This document shows positions 20,869 to 31,967 of a DNA stretch of 64,000 nt, in pieces; within the stretch, counting starts at the first letter, position 1; each line of letters starts with the position of its first letter. The stretch comes from Heterohyrax brucei (taxonomy: Eukaryota > Chordata > Mammalia > Hyracoidea > Procaviidae). A program made the position numbers and the translations under genes. The stretch lies in assembly GCA_028571685.1 (NCBI GenBank), contig CM053143.1, positions 157,846,329 to 157,910,328 of the forward strand. Direction: 5' to 3'. Below the pieces are notes generated by a model. The model was not told the origin of the DNA and searched no databases. It worked only from the letters and a program-made list of their open reading frames with translations.

Positions 20869-23312
20869 AGAATGGAAGGAATTAGAACTATATCTTGCAT
20901 GTAAAGTTAATATGAGAGAAGTGACTTAAAAACAGTGGAGGAAAAGCTATGTTTTCAAAAGACAAAAATAGTTGAAAAGTTACGTATAAAAGCAAATTCT
21001 TCACAACTTCTGAAAACCATACAAGAAAAAAACAATGAATTCTTTAAAAAAGTAAAACATAGTGAAAACTCTTCTTATCATGCTGTACTAAAGTGTAGTT
21101 AAAGAAGTGGAAAGTAAAAAATTGTTTAAAAAGTCATAAATTTGACTACATTCAAAATAAAAATTGGATAGAATAAAGGACAAAGTATTCATAGAAAAAG
21201 GCAAATCAATCAATATAAAATTTAAAATAAATCAGTTTGAAATTATGAACAAGACATTTATAATAATGAAACCAAAAAATGAATGATCGAAGTTTCCTCA
21301 TGATCCTACAATGAAATAGTACAGAGCAAATAAATAAATTCCTTGATCTGCGTATGTCAACATGGCAAGTCTTGTGAACAGCACAAAAATAGAAATTATT
21401 AAGAGACAGAGTAGTAGGACAGAACTCACATGTATTAAAACATTCATAAGATGAAATCTAGCATAATTAACAAATGCGCACTATATTCTATATTCATTGC
21501 ATTCCATATGTATTCTGCATATTCAATATACAGAAATATGCATTGGAATATACACTTAAAATATCTATTAGGGAAAAGACCTAGAAAAATATTAACATAC
21601 AAAAATTTGGGGTTTAATTTATAACTTGCATCTATTTGTCCTTGTGCTTTTTAGATTCACAAAAGAATAATCTATCAGTTATTTTTGCTTTGTATAATAT
21701 AATATTCTCACTCAAAACAATGCAGATCATTTTGAATTTTGACTTGGATATTGAAGAAGTTTGAAGTTTAAAAACTCTGTCAATTTTTTGGAGAATGAAT
21801 TTCTGTAATGGCCTAGAATTGCCTTGTCCTGTTAACCACTGAACTACTGTAAAAGTCAGTTATAATAAATTAGATACTGTACTTCAGAGTCTTATGTTAT
21901 TATTGAATTGAACTCTGAATTTCTGGAACTTCAACAGGCAGATGCAGTTTTATTTTATTCTCAAACACAAATACGTATTTAGTTTTAAGAACTTTTATTG
22001 ATTCGTTCTTTCATTTATTCATTTGTTCAACCATACCTTCAGTAGTTACACTCGACAGCACTTGGCTTATATTTTACCTAATCATAGTGCTAATCTTTGG
22101 GAATATAACAACATTTAGAAAAACATTATCATAATTTCTAGAATGCTCAGTGTATTTAGATGGTTTTCTTTACACTTTATTTAGGGCTAATAAAAAGAAA
22201 ATATGACTTATGTTTTATATCCTCTAGACATAAGAGATAAATCTTACTCTGTCAGCTCATGGTTTTTGATATAAGACAGGTAAGTAAGAATTTGATAGCT
22301 GAAGAGGGTTGTAGTCTAACAAATAGATTCCTGTAGATTTCAATGTTATCGTGATTTTTTTCCTTCATTAGTTAGCCCATGTTGTGCAACTAGACTGATC
22401 TAAATCCAATTGCACATTTCTAAGAAATCATCTTAAATGAAGTAGGTGGTTTCACTTCAAAGTTATAAAAATCAAGCCAGCACTTATATTTCCATTGGAC
22501 ACATCAGCAAGAAAAATCTAAAATGTGAAGTTTCAAATTGTTTCAGTCTTTTATTTCACAGTAATCAGAAACCTGACTCATCTTAATTGACAAAATTTAA
22601 AAAACTGCAATGCAATGTATGTATATAATTATAAAATGTTAACTGTCATGTTTAAAACAATTGTAATCATTTGCTCTTGACAACAAAAAGTCACAATCAG
22701 TCATTTTGACAACACAATGATAGGTTCTTTTTATAGATCCCTCAGATAGTCTAAGAACTTAAGGAACAGTGAAAATACTTACATTTAAATATGATTTCTA
22801 AATCATAGATCTATTCAGATTCTTTGGTTAATTTTAATAACAGTCTTGATGTGTATTTTAGACATATGGAGTATGTGAGTTATAAAACATGAGCTGAACA
22901 GAAATATTACTTAGAAATCAAACATTTTAAAATTAATATAAAAGAAACTTTTAAAAATGATTTTTTTTAAATTTTAATTCCACTTAAATAGTTTCATTTG
23001 CTTTAAATTCTTTTTGTGTCTAGGATTAAATTTATTATAAATATAAAAAATATCTTACAGATTTAAACAAATTTCTCTAGTAATACTACTCAGTTTTATA
23101 TTTTAATATTCTTGTAAACTTCACTTGAGAATTGATCTTTCTTTAAAAAATAAAATGTTCTAATAAGGTAACATCTTTCATAAGGCATGGGATCCCAAGG
23201 AGACCATAGAAATTATATCATGTCTTTTAAGCCATATGGTTGAAAATATTTCTCTAAGTACACTTCATTTCGCAGGTTTGTATTTTGTTATTCTTTACAT
23301 GTATAGAAATTA
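20869..23312. other. Repeat-poor AT-rich island
   Basis: About 2.4 kb without a clearly assignable young repeat, gene or long open frame. The first part (20869-21350) is A-rich and could be very old L1 sequence, but no motif supports that. The 22300-22760 part has mixed composition and is the most plausible place for a conserved non-coding element; nothing in the sequence alone proves it. Confidence 0.5.
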
Positions 23313-23392
23313 AAAAAGGCCTCACTGCTGTCAATTCCAACTCATAGTGATCTCTGACCTATCAGTCAGAATCAAGTTGACTCCAGTGGCTC
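23313..23392. mobile_element. Two short AfroSINE tail fragments, head to head
   Basis: An antisense tail (CACTGCTGTCAATTCCAACT, about 23322-23352) is followed directly by a sense tail (CAGTCAGAATCAAGTTGACT, about 23361-23391). Both are diverged. Either the ends of two SINEs meet here or a rearranged one remains. Confidence 0.4.
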
Positions 23393-23483
23393 ACATCTAC
23401 AGAGATGGCTGCAATTAAATGATAAGGTTGTTTTAAAAGTAAATTTTGAATATTGTTTTTAAAATTGTAAATTTTGAGCGTTA

Positions 23484-23632
23484 TTGTTAGTCATTCTTTA
23501 GTTCTGACATGGGGACCTTATATACAATAGGATGAAATATTGCCTGGTCCTTTGCCACTAGCATGGTTGTTGATGTATTTGGGTCCATTGTTGCAGTTAT
23601 TGTGTCCATCAGTCTCATTGAGAGTCCCTTTA
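23484..23632 (-). mobile_element. RTE LINE 3' end, first piece of a split copy
   Basis: Antisense RTE tail sequence (TTGCCTGGTCCTTTGCC; GGGTCCATTGTTGCAG). It stops at about 23632 and resumes at about 25064, so the 1.43 kb between is later insertion. Confidence 0.85.
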
Positions 23633-23635
23633 TTT

Positions 23636-24383
23636 TTATTTCTATTGAAAACACACACCTCAAAAGCTATACTAATTTAATGATTTCTACAAGTACAATT
23701 TAGTAACATTAATTATATTCTTCAAGTTGTGCAACCATTCTTGCCTTCTTTTCTAAATTGTTCCTCCTTCATTCGGATTAACTCCCTGTCCACTGAACTT
23801 GCTATCTTAACTTTTGAATTTCTGTTGCCAGTTTGATCCCACATAGACAGTTCTTCAAAACAGCAAGATGTTCAACCCAAACATTCTTTACTAGATAAGC
23901 TAACCTGTTGTTTGGTTTGCAATCCCTGGTGGTGTAGTGGGTTAAGTGCTATGTCTGCTGACCAAAAGTCATCAGTTTACATCTGCCAGGTGCTCCTTAG
24001 AAATGCTATGGGGCAGTTCTACTCTGACCTCTAGGGTTGCTATGAGTCAGACCCAATTCAACAGCAGTGGATTTGGTTTTGATTTTTGGTATCTCTTGGT
24101 TTGAAGAAGACTGAAGATAACTTTTGGTTTAAAGTTTAAGATTTAGAGATTATCTCAGGGCAATTTCCTGGCAAGGAGGCCGGTCCTTAGAAGTAATTAG
24201 GAACACATTCCATGTCCTACTCCTATTCCTGATGCTCTTTCTTCCTTTGGTACTTCAGATAAAGAGTTGTTAATTGTTTGTATGACTGTTCTCAAACTTT
24301 AAGAGCCTAGGCACTAGGCAATGAACTATGAGGCAGATGAAACCATAGTGTCCCCTTATTTTTGCTGGCTTTCTACTTTAACA
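23636..24383 (-). mobile_element. Old L1M-type 3' UTR, antisense, with nested SINE
   Basis: It matches the 3' region of older mammalian L1 in antisense (TATATTCTTCAAGTTGTGCAACCATTC..., then AGACAGTTCTTC). The same repeat occurs at 52633-52965. It is split by a SINE at 23919-24082 and resumes with TTGGTTTGAAGAAGAC. It has no coding part. Confidence 0.7.
23919..24082 (+). mobile_element. AfroSINE, full length
   Basis: The tRNA-derived head has a box A (TGGTGTAGTGG) and a box-B-like region (CATCAGTTTACATC), followed by the unique middle (TGCTATGGGGCAGTTCTACT), the RTE-like tail (GCTATGAGTCAGACCC) and the GGATTTGGTTTT end. It sits inside an older L1 fragment. Confidence 0.93.
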
Positions 24384-25062
24384 ATACTTGCTGAAAGTAA
24401 AGAGGGTTTAAAACACTTAATGATGAAGATCAAAGACCACAGCCTTCAGTATAGATTGCACCTCAATATCCAGTAAACAAAAATCCTCACAACTGGACCA
24501 GTGAGCAACAACAGGATAAATGGAGACAGGACTGACGTTGTCAAGGATTTCGTTTTACTTGGGCCCGCGATCAACATCCATGGAAGCAGTGTCAAGAAAT
24601 CACAAGACACATGGCTTTGGGCAAATCTGCTGCCGAAGACCTCTTTGAAGTATTGAAAAAGATATCAACTTGAATACTTGTGCTTGACACAAGTCATGAT
24701 ATTTTCAATACCTTCATATACACTCAAAATCTAAACAATGAATAAGGAAGACAGAAGAAGAATTAATACCTTTGAATTGCATTGGTGGAGAAGAATATTG
24801 AATGTACCATGGACTGGTCAAAAGGGCAGACAGATATGTTTTAGAAGAACCCCAACCAGAGTGCTCCTTGGAAGCAAGGATGGTGACAGATTTTAAGAAG
24901 AGGAAGGCCCTCAAGGAGATGCACTGACCCAGTGACTTCAACAGTGGGCTTACGAATAAAAGTGTTTGTGGACATGGCACCGGATCAGGCAGTGCTTCAT
25001 TCTCTTGTTCATAGGGTCACTATGAGTTGGAACTGACTCAATGGCACCTAACAGTGACAACT
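24384..25062 (+). mobile_element. RTE LINE 3' end, sense
   Basis: About 680 bases cover the C-terminal region (GTTGTCAAGGATTTCGTTTTACTTGG region at 24538) to the tail (CTGACTCAATGGCACCTAAC, 25034-25053). It lies inside the antisense RTE that resumes at 25064. Open frames are short and broken. Confidence 0.88.
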
Positions 25063-25063
25063 A

Positions 25064-25782
25064 CTTCATCAAATATGATGCCATTTTTTAGTAACTGATC
25101 CTTCCTGATTACACATTAAAAGTAAGCAATACAAAATTTTTCCATCCTTAATTTAAGGAACATTGTATTTGTATTTTGTCTAAAATTTATTTATTATCTC
25201 TTTGGGCAGTTCATACTATGTTTAATACTCTTCACTAGTGCCACAGTTAGAATAAATCATGTTTCTTCCATATTTCTTTTATATTGTCCCCCTTTCCCAG
25301 GAATATAAGATTATTTAAAAAAAAAAAAAAAAAAACCAAAGGTTATATGCATTTTAGTCCTTCATGTGACAACTTAGCTTTTTAAAACTTTAAAAAGGAT
25401 CTTTTTCATCAGAGTTGTTCAGTGAGGTATACTGTTTAATATCTTGGCTGCTGCTTTCATGAGCATTGATTGTTGATTGTGGTAGACTGAAATCCTTGAC
25501 AACTTCATTTTTTCTCCATTTATCATGATGTTGTTTATTGGTTCAGTTGCAAAGATTTTTGTTGTCTTCATGTTCAGGTATAATCCATTCTGAATGCTGT
25601 AGTTTTGTACCTGTATCGTGGGTACTTTAGAACATCTTAGTTTTCAGCAAACAAGATTGTGTCATCTTCATATCGTAGTTTATTAGTATGACACCAATCC
25701 TGATGCTATGTTCTTCTTCATGTAGTCTAGCTTCTCAAATTACTAAATATTATCATGTGGTAGTCTGGAAATTGGACATCAA
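25064..25782 (-). mobile_element. RTE LINE, second piece of the split copy
   Basis: RTE antisense sequence continues from the break at 23632 (ATCAAATATGATGCC...) and runs through the C-terminal domain region. An A-run of about 20 lies near 25317-25335. No intact frame is present. Confidence 0.85.
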
Positions 25783-26437
25783 AATTATTTGTTGTGTTTA
25801 ATCAGTTAGAAGATTACTCTCTCCTTATTTGCTTGTTTTGAGAATTACTGAAGTCAGATTTTTTCAGTGCTATATTAATTTTATATGAAACATTTCATTA
25901 TAATATTTGCACTAAATTTTTTTACTGTAAATTGTTATTTACATTGTGAATGGATTCTCCCTCAAGATATTAAACATGTAATGATTAAAATTTATTTTCC
26001 TTTGAAATACTACATTTAAAAGGAGACTGTTGGTGAGGGAGATACAATATTAACATTATAATATAATTATGTATCTACTTATAATATGAACAACTCTCAT
26101 GTTTTTTCTGTATTCCAAATCCATTTCATATTTAGGGCAGATTAATATAATTATTGAAATATTGTTGTCTACTTTACCATGATTATGTTTTGAGGGGTGA
26201 TTATAGTATGAACAATATATGATATTCGTGATTTAGCTGAGCTAGCTTGCATAACCAACATCTCTAAGTGTAATCCATTTAATTACATACCTTGATCTGT
26301 ACATATATTCACATGATTTTGATTGCATTTCTAAAGAAAAATAAAATTCTGAAAAAGTCTCAATATTAATCAACTTTTGTAAGAATTAACATGTGACTAT
26401 TACCTCACAGCATATATTTCTTTCCCTTTAAAACAAA
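25783..26437. other. Unassigned AT-rich DNA
   Basis: Very AT-rich, with no gene, recognisable repeat or structured element. Confidence 0.55.
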
Positions 26438-27136
26438 ATATTTTATTTTGCTTTAAGTGAAAGTTTCCAATCCAAATCAATTTGTCATACAAAAACTTGC
26501 ACACACACTGCTAGGTAACTAGCTGCCCCCTGCCCCCACACACTCTGGGACAGCGCGCTTCTCCTTTCCAATCTATGCTTTCTGTGTCCACTCAACCAAC
26601 TCCTCCTCTGCCCTTTCATCTCACCTCTGTACAGGAGCTTCCCAATTAGCCTCATGTATATACTTAAGCCAAGAAACACACTCTTTGGCAATATCATTTT
26701 ATGTTTTATAGTCCAGACCAATCTTTGAAAAGTAGGCTTTGGGAATGATTTCCATTCTAGACTAACAGAGAGTTCAGGGACCACGTCCTCAGAGGAACTT
26801 CCAGTGTGACAGACCATCAAGTCTTGTCTTTTAATCAAGTTCTAGTTCTGTGTACCTCTTTTCCTCCCACTACATTAGGGATTTTACATCGTGTTCCTTT
26901 TCAGGAAGTCATTGGTTGTGGCTGGGCACCATCTAGTTCTGGTGTCATGCTGATGTAGTCTTTGGATCATGTGGCACCCTCTGTCTGCTGGACTCATATT
27001 TTCCTCACATCTTTTATGCTATTCATTCTCCTTTGCTCCACATGGTTTGGGACCAATTGATGCTACATATATGGCAGCTTGCTAGCTTTTAACAGTACAG
27101 ACACCACTCACCAAAATGGTATGTAGAACATTTTCT

Positions 27137-27272
27137 AAAAAAAAAAAACTTAGTTATGTCAGTTAGCCTGGATTTTCCCTGAAACCATGGTCCCCAGATC
27201 TCTGTTCCTGCTACTCTGTCTTTCAAAATGTTAAGTTGTATGTAGAAAGCCTTTTAGCTTTCAGTGTGGTCC
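27137..27272 (-). repeat. Internal duplication, copy 1 (in L1 3' UTR)
   Basis: An A-run (27137-27148) followed by CTTAG...CCTGAAACCATGGTCCCC...AATGTTAAGTTGTATGTAGAAA. It is about 80% identical, in the same order and orientation, to 27886-28024. Confidence 0.75.
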
Positions 27273-27885
27273 AGTTGTGCTAATCCCTGTTCTACTGTAT
27301 GCATCACTTCCTTCACCTAACGCAATTCCTATCTACTATCTAATCAGTGAATATTCCTCTCCCCTCTCCCCTTCCTTGTAACCATCAAAACTATTTTCTT
27401 CTGGCATAAACCTTATCTTAAGTCCTTATAATAGCAGTCTTATTCAATATTTGTCCTTTTGAAACTTTCTAATTTCACTCAACATAATGCTTTCCAGATG
27501 ACTCTATATTATGAGATGTTTCCTAAGATCATTGTTGTTCTTTGTCTTTGCGTAGTATTTCATCATGTGAATATACTGCAGTTTGTTTATCCATTTATCT
27601 GTTAGTGGGCACCTAGGTTGAATCCGTCTTTTAGCTGTTGTGGATAGTGCTGCAGTAAACATTGATGTGCATATATATTTGTGTGACAGCCTTTATTTCT
27701 CTAGGATATACTTCAAGAAGTGAGATAGCTGGATCATACAGTATTTACATTTCTAGCTTTGTAAGAAACTGTCAAATTGATTTCCAAAGTGGTTGTACCA
27801 CTTTACATTGCCATCAGCAATATAAACTTTCCAGTCTCTCCATAGTCTCTCCAACATTTATTATTTTGTGCTTTTCAAGTTTCTT

Positions 27886-28024
27886 AAAAAAAAAAAAAAA
27901 AAACTTAGTGAAGCAAATTAGCTTAGTTGTCCCCAGAAACCATCGTCTCCAACTCTCTATCCCTGCTACCATCTTTCACAATGTTAGGTTGTATTTAGAA
28001 AACCACTTAGGTTTTGGTGTAGTG
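27886..28024 (-). repeat. Internal duplication, copy 2 (inside L1 ORF2 remnant)
   Basis: An 18-base A-run followed by CTTAG...CCAGAAACCATCGTCTCC...AATGTTAGGTTGTATTTAGAAA. L1 ORF2 sequence continues on both sides, so this block was inserted into or moved within the element. Confidence 0.75.
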
Positions 28025-28134
28025 TTGGGGTGAGGTGGTATCACATACTTTTGATTTGGATTTCTTTAATGGCTAGTGATTGTGAACATTACATCACATA
28101 TCTGTTAGCCACCTACATGTATTTTTTGGTGATG

Positions 28135-28418
28135 AGCCACACAGCATGTATTTCTATGACAGATGCAATATATTGTGCATGATGTGATAATGCAGTAGTC
28201 AATGATGTGTTGATTAGAACTACTGGACAATAAAGGTTTAACATATTTTGTAATATTTTGGGCTGTTTTTCAGATTATTCTCATGACATATGATAGTTTC
28301 ATCTTAAAGCTCATTTTGCTAAAAATTTTTTAATTTAATTTATTAACATTTGCATAATATTTCATCATTGATATAATCAATTATGGTGCCTCAATACAAT
28401 TATTTCCTAGACACAAGA
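28135..28418. other. Unassigned AT-rich DNA
   Basis: No gene or repeat family is recognised. Confidence 0.5.
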
Positions 28419-28557
28419 CTGAAAGCTCTCTGTGAAAACTTTTCCTAATTAACTGAACTAATTGTTTCAAATATGTATTATTCCACCCAGTGAGGGACTG
28501 TTTCTCACTTAAAGAAATTCACATCATGTATGTGAGTGTCTCTGTGCATGAGGGCAT
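28419..28557 (+). repeat. Direct duplication, copy 1
   Basis: The segment starts CTGAAAGCTCTCTGTG and matches 29024-29153 in the same orientation, with roughly 88% identity by hand. It shares CTAATTGTTTCAAA, TTCCACCCAGTGAGG and CTCACTTAAAGAAATTCACA. No repeat family is recognised. Confidence 0.8.
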
Positions 28558-28928
28558 GAAAGCCTCTTTCTCATGGTTTGTTCTATAAATTTCCAACCTT
28601 TAAAATTCTGAAATGTATGGTTACCTTATCAATGATTCACATAGTGCTCAGAGATATGGTTAAAGAGGGCAAATTGGTGTCATGAATACATACTCATATG
28701 AAGCTCAATTAATAAGAAATCAATTCTGTCTTGTAGAGCTCAGGATATAGTGCTTCCATCTGATAAATGAGAACCATGGAGCTATCAACTCTTTACTACG
28801 AAAACGCGTTCTCCAGAAGGATAGTATGCACCCTTCAACTCTTTGTGATGATTGCCTCAGAAGAATAACAATGGAAGAATTGAAGTAGCTCATTTTATTA
28901 GTATACTACTTCCTAAAAGCCATATATA
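28558..28928. other. Unassigned DNA between the two duplicate copies
   Basis: No gene or repeat is seen. The open frame beginning at 28852 runs into the microsatellite and is not credible as coding. Confidence 0.5.
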
Positions 28929-28960
28929 CACACACACACATACGTGTATATGTCATGGTC
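28929..28960. repeat. CA/TA microsatellite
   Basis: A short (CA)n tract with TACGTGTATATG follows. It is next to a 43-base SINE-tail fragment. Confidence 0.75.
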
Positions 28961-29003
28961 ACCATGAGTCAGATCCAACTCGACGGAACTTGGCTGGCTT
29001 GGC
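28961..29003 (+). mobile_element. Short SINE/RTE-like tail fragment
   Basis: About 43 bases (GTCACCATGAGTCAGATCC... ending CTTGGCTGGCTTGG). The same short piece occurs at 62802-62853 (+), 52203-52236 (-) and, shorter, at 30552-30575 (-). All share the CACTTGGCTGGCTTGG-type end, which ordinary AfroSINE tails lack. Confidence 0.6.
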
Positions 29004-29023
29004 ATATGTATACACATACACAG

Positions 29024-29153
29024 CTGAAAGCTCTCTGTGTAAACCTTTCTTAATTAACAGAACTAATTGTTTCAAACATTTGTTCTTCCACCCAGTGAGG
29101 AACTGGTTCTCACTTAAAGAAATTCACATAATGTATGTGTCTCTGTGGAGGCA
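29024..29153 (+). repeat. Direct duplication, copy 2
   Basis: Second copy of 28419-28557, lying between two CA/TA microsatellite tracts. Its boundaries on both sides are microsatellite. Confidence 0.8.
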
Positions 29154-29242
29154 TATATATATACATATACATATATATGTGTGTATATGTACACATGCAT
29201 GTACATATATATGTGTGTGTGTGTGTATACATACACACTTCT
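29150..29242. repeat. TA/TG microsatellite
   Basis: Alternating TA, TG and CA dinucleotides. The apparent 144-codon open frame across it is a repeat artefact. Confidence 0.85.
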
Positions 29243-30957
29243 GTCAATCTATAACCTGTGCATCTATATTGTTAGGAAATGAATAGTGACCTCCGGTAAT
29301 TTTCATTCAGTGTTTGTCCTTACTTTGGTTTCTCTCTGCTGGAAGAGTACTACCACAAAGTGACCCAATGTGCTAAAAATATGTTTTGAAAGTTATACCA
29401 AGGAAGAGATTTTTATATTTAACTTTCCACTAAGCCAATTTATTGCTGCTAAGAAGTTAGATCAATTTATAATATGTTTTGAGAGTCATTTTAATAATAT
29501 ATTTCTTTTTCTGGTTATGAATAGTAGTTTCACTGCTGTTTGTAACGGGTTACATGTTTCAACAAAATCTGTATTGTTTCCTACCTGGTATAATATTAAA
29601 TTGAAAAGATATATAAGAAAAGTGAAATTTTGATTACAACTTTCAGATTGAATACATTTAGTTGGCTCTACTATGTCTACAAATCACTAAAACAACAATA
29701 ATTTTTAAAACATTTTGCACAAGGACAAAAAAGGAGTTGAAACAGCAGCAATATATATTGAAATTGGAACTAGGAGAAAGGAATGAGAATTGTCTTATCT
29801 GGGTCAAAAAAGTGAACCTAAGGAAAAAAAGAAAGCCAATTTATGTGAGAAAAAATTTCCCAAACATTGAGCAAGATTGAAGAAATGAGACATGATGGAA
29901 GAATAAAAAAGGGAAGAGTATGTGTTAGTCTGTTTAAGAAAGAGACCAAGAAATCTCTCCTATACCTTTTCTACCCACTTGGAATAGCACGGAGGTTTAA
30001 TCCCTGAAAAAGGTGAAAGCAAACATTTCTGCACACCAGATGTAAGGAAGACTGAGGAACCACACTGTAGACAGGACATTAAGTGAAACTTTCATTATGG
30101 ACTGTAAAAGCCACTACCTATTTTCTCCTTTTACTAAACAAAACATTAGTAGCCAGATGACTAACAACACAGGTAGGACTTTGGAGAAGTTCTATTTCTA
30201 ATACAGTGAATGGAAAAGAAAATACATGGAGGAATGGATGTGAGAATAGAAATCATTCATTTCAATCCTCCTACAGTGAAGAACTTACTATATTCTGTAA
30301 TTCTTTTGTTTCTTAATTTTCTGTCCTTATATAAAAGTGGAAGCTAAGAATCACAACATATCTGAGAAAATAAAAAAAAAAAGCAGACACAAATAAAAGG
30401 AAAAAAATAAAATTGAAATCATAGCTCAGGAAGCTGGGAGAATAAAACTTTGAAAATAGAGTATTGGTAATATTCTGAGCTCTTTGAATATTATAAAAGA
30501 ACAGAACACTGTTACAAGTAACTACTTGCAGGAAGAAAAGAAAAAAAAGAAGCCAAGCCAAGTGTCGTTGAGTCTATGGAAGCAGAAATTTAAAACTCAA
30601 TAGAAATATTGCAAGACTAAGATGTTTCAAAATCTTGCAGAAAGAGAAAATACAAGAAAAATGGAGAGTAATCTATGGATTTTGTTAAACTTTTTGGTCA
30701 GAAAATGAAACTCAGATACTTGATCTTCCAATAAAATCATTTTCCACTAATTTTTGAACCTTTCCTGTTTCACAGTTCCTCTGTTTTAAAGACAGGCAAG
30801 GTAAAAATCCATTGTGAATTGATTCCTGGAAATTGATAGTGAAGCCTCTTTGATTCACTTTGCATTTACAGTAAGTAAAGTCTCTGGCTCCTAAATCAGA
30901 TTACTGAATCATGTACATCTTAAACCGTTCCCCATGTTGTATCCGAATATGTGGGGT
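29243..30957. other. Unassigned AT-rich DNA
   Basis: About 1.7 kb with no recognised gene or young repeat. Open frames at 29370-29633, 29662-29880 (+) and 30313-30561 (-) are rich in K, I and F, as expected from AT-rich non-coding DNA. A 24-base antisense SINE-tail snippet lies at 30552-30575. Confidence 0.5.
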
Positions 30958-30966
30958 TAAATATTT

Positions 30967-31000
30967 TTTCTTTCTTTCTCTCTCTCTCTCTTTCTCTTTT
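30967..31000. repeat. CT-rich microsatellite in the L1 tail
   Basis: (CTTT)n and (CT)n on the + strand. In L1 orientation this is GA-rich and follows the AATAAAAGAG end, so the A-tail appears to have turned into a simple repeat. Confidence 0.8.
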
Positions 31001-31967
31001 ATTATGATTGAGTGAGAATATACAATCCCATATAAATTTGCATACCCACCAATGAGTGGTTCCCACTGCATTCCTTGCCTGGTGACAGCACACTCCTTTT
31101 TTCATTCTGTACGTGTCATATCCTCCTAACAATGAACACAGGATATGATCGCTCCGTGTCACTAAGTCCAATCCATTCCTGTCTGAAGAGTTGACCTCCA
31201 TTATGATTTATGAACAGGGGCAGCATCAGGGCCAGGGGCCAGGATCCCAGAGGAACCAGAGGCCTCTAGACCATAAATTGTGGTCTTTTAGTGGAGATCT
31301 CAGTGTGCACACTTTTTTATTTTCATGTTGCCTGTGAAACTCCACTTTGTCAGCTCCATCACGGCTATCACTTGTGGTGGACGAGCACCATCTAGTTCTA
31401 CTGGTCACATGTTGATGTAGTCTCCTGTTCATGTGGGTCTCTCTATCTTCTTGGTTCTCTTTCCCCCATGTCATTTTGGTCCTTGGAGTTCATCCGTTCC
31501 TGCTGAGTTGGGACCATTTGATGTACCGCAGATGGCAGCTTGTCAGCATTTAAGACTCCGGACGAAACTCATCAATTTGGGTTGCAGTAGACTCTCTCAG
31601 GAAAATGCTACTTGTGACAGTTCGCCTCGATTTCCCTGGAGAGCATGGTCCCCAGTCTCCTGCCCCAGCTACTCCATCCTTGCAATATTGGGTTAAGATG
31701 GGAAGAGTAATCACGTTATGTTGAAGTCCAATTAATAATGATCTTTTTTCTAACGTGTGCTGTTGCAGATTTCATCTGACCAAATTTCTGTAAACTATCT
31801 AATCTATACCCTACCCTCTCCTTCCTTCCCTCCCCAACCTTGCAGCTGTCAGAGAATCTTTTCTTCTATGTGGGAGTCGGTTTTTAAGTTCTTATCACTG
31901 GGGTCTTACACAGTATTTGTCCTTTTGTCGCTGACTACTTACACTCAACATAATGTCCTCCAATTGA

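Larger units (their letters stand above)
26438..28134 (-). mobile_element. Older L1, 3' UTR and end of ORF2, antisense
   Basis: From left to right this is an antisense A-tail and 3' UTR (26438 to about 27540), then the end of ORF2 (27540-28134; for example the region read as TTGTGTGACAGCC...GGATATACTTC). The 3' UTR differs from that of the 13.6-kb L1, so it is another, older L1 subfamily. A ~135-bp piece of its own 3' UTR is repeated inside the ORF2 part at 27886-28024. The 353-base open frame at 26485-26838 is a chance frame in the UTR. Confidence 0.82.

Noticed and set aside
23919-23995. tRNA-like sequence with A and B boxes
   Set aside because: It is the head of an AfroSINE. It lacks a proper cloverleaf and sits in a family of dispersed copies, so it is not a tRNA gene.
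28852-29286. 144-codon frame rich in H, T, Y and C
   Set aside because: Mostly translation of CA/TA microsatellite.
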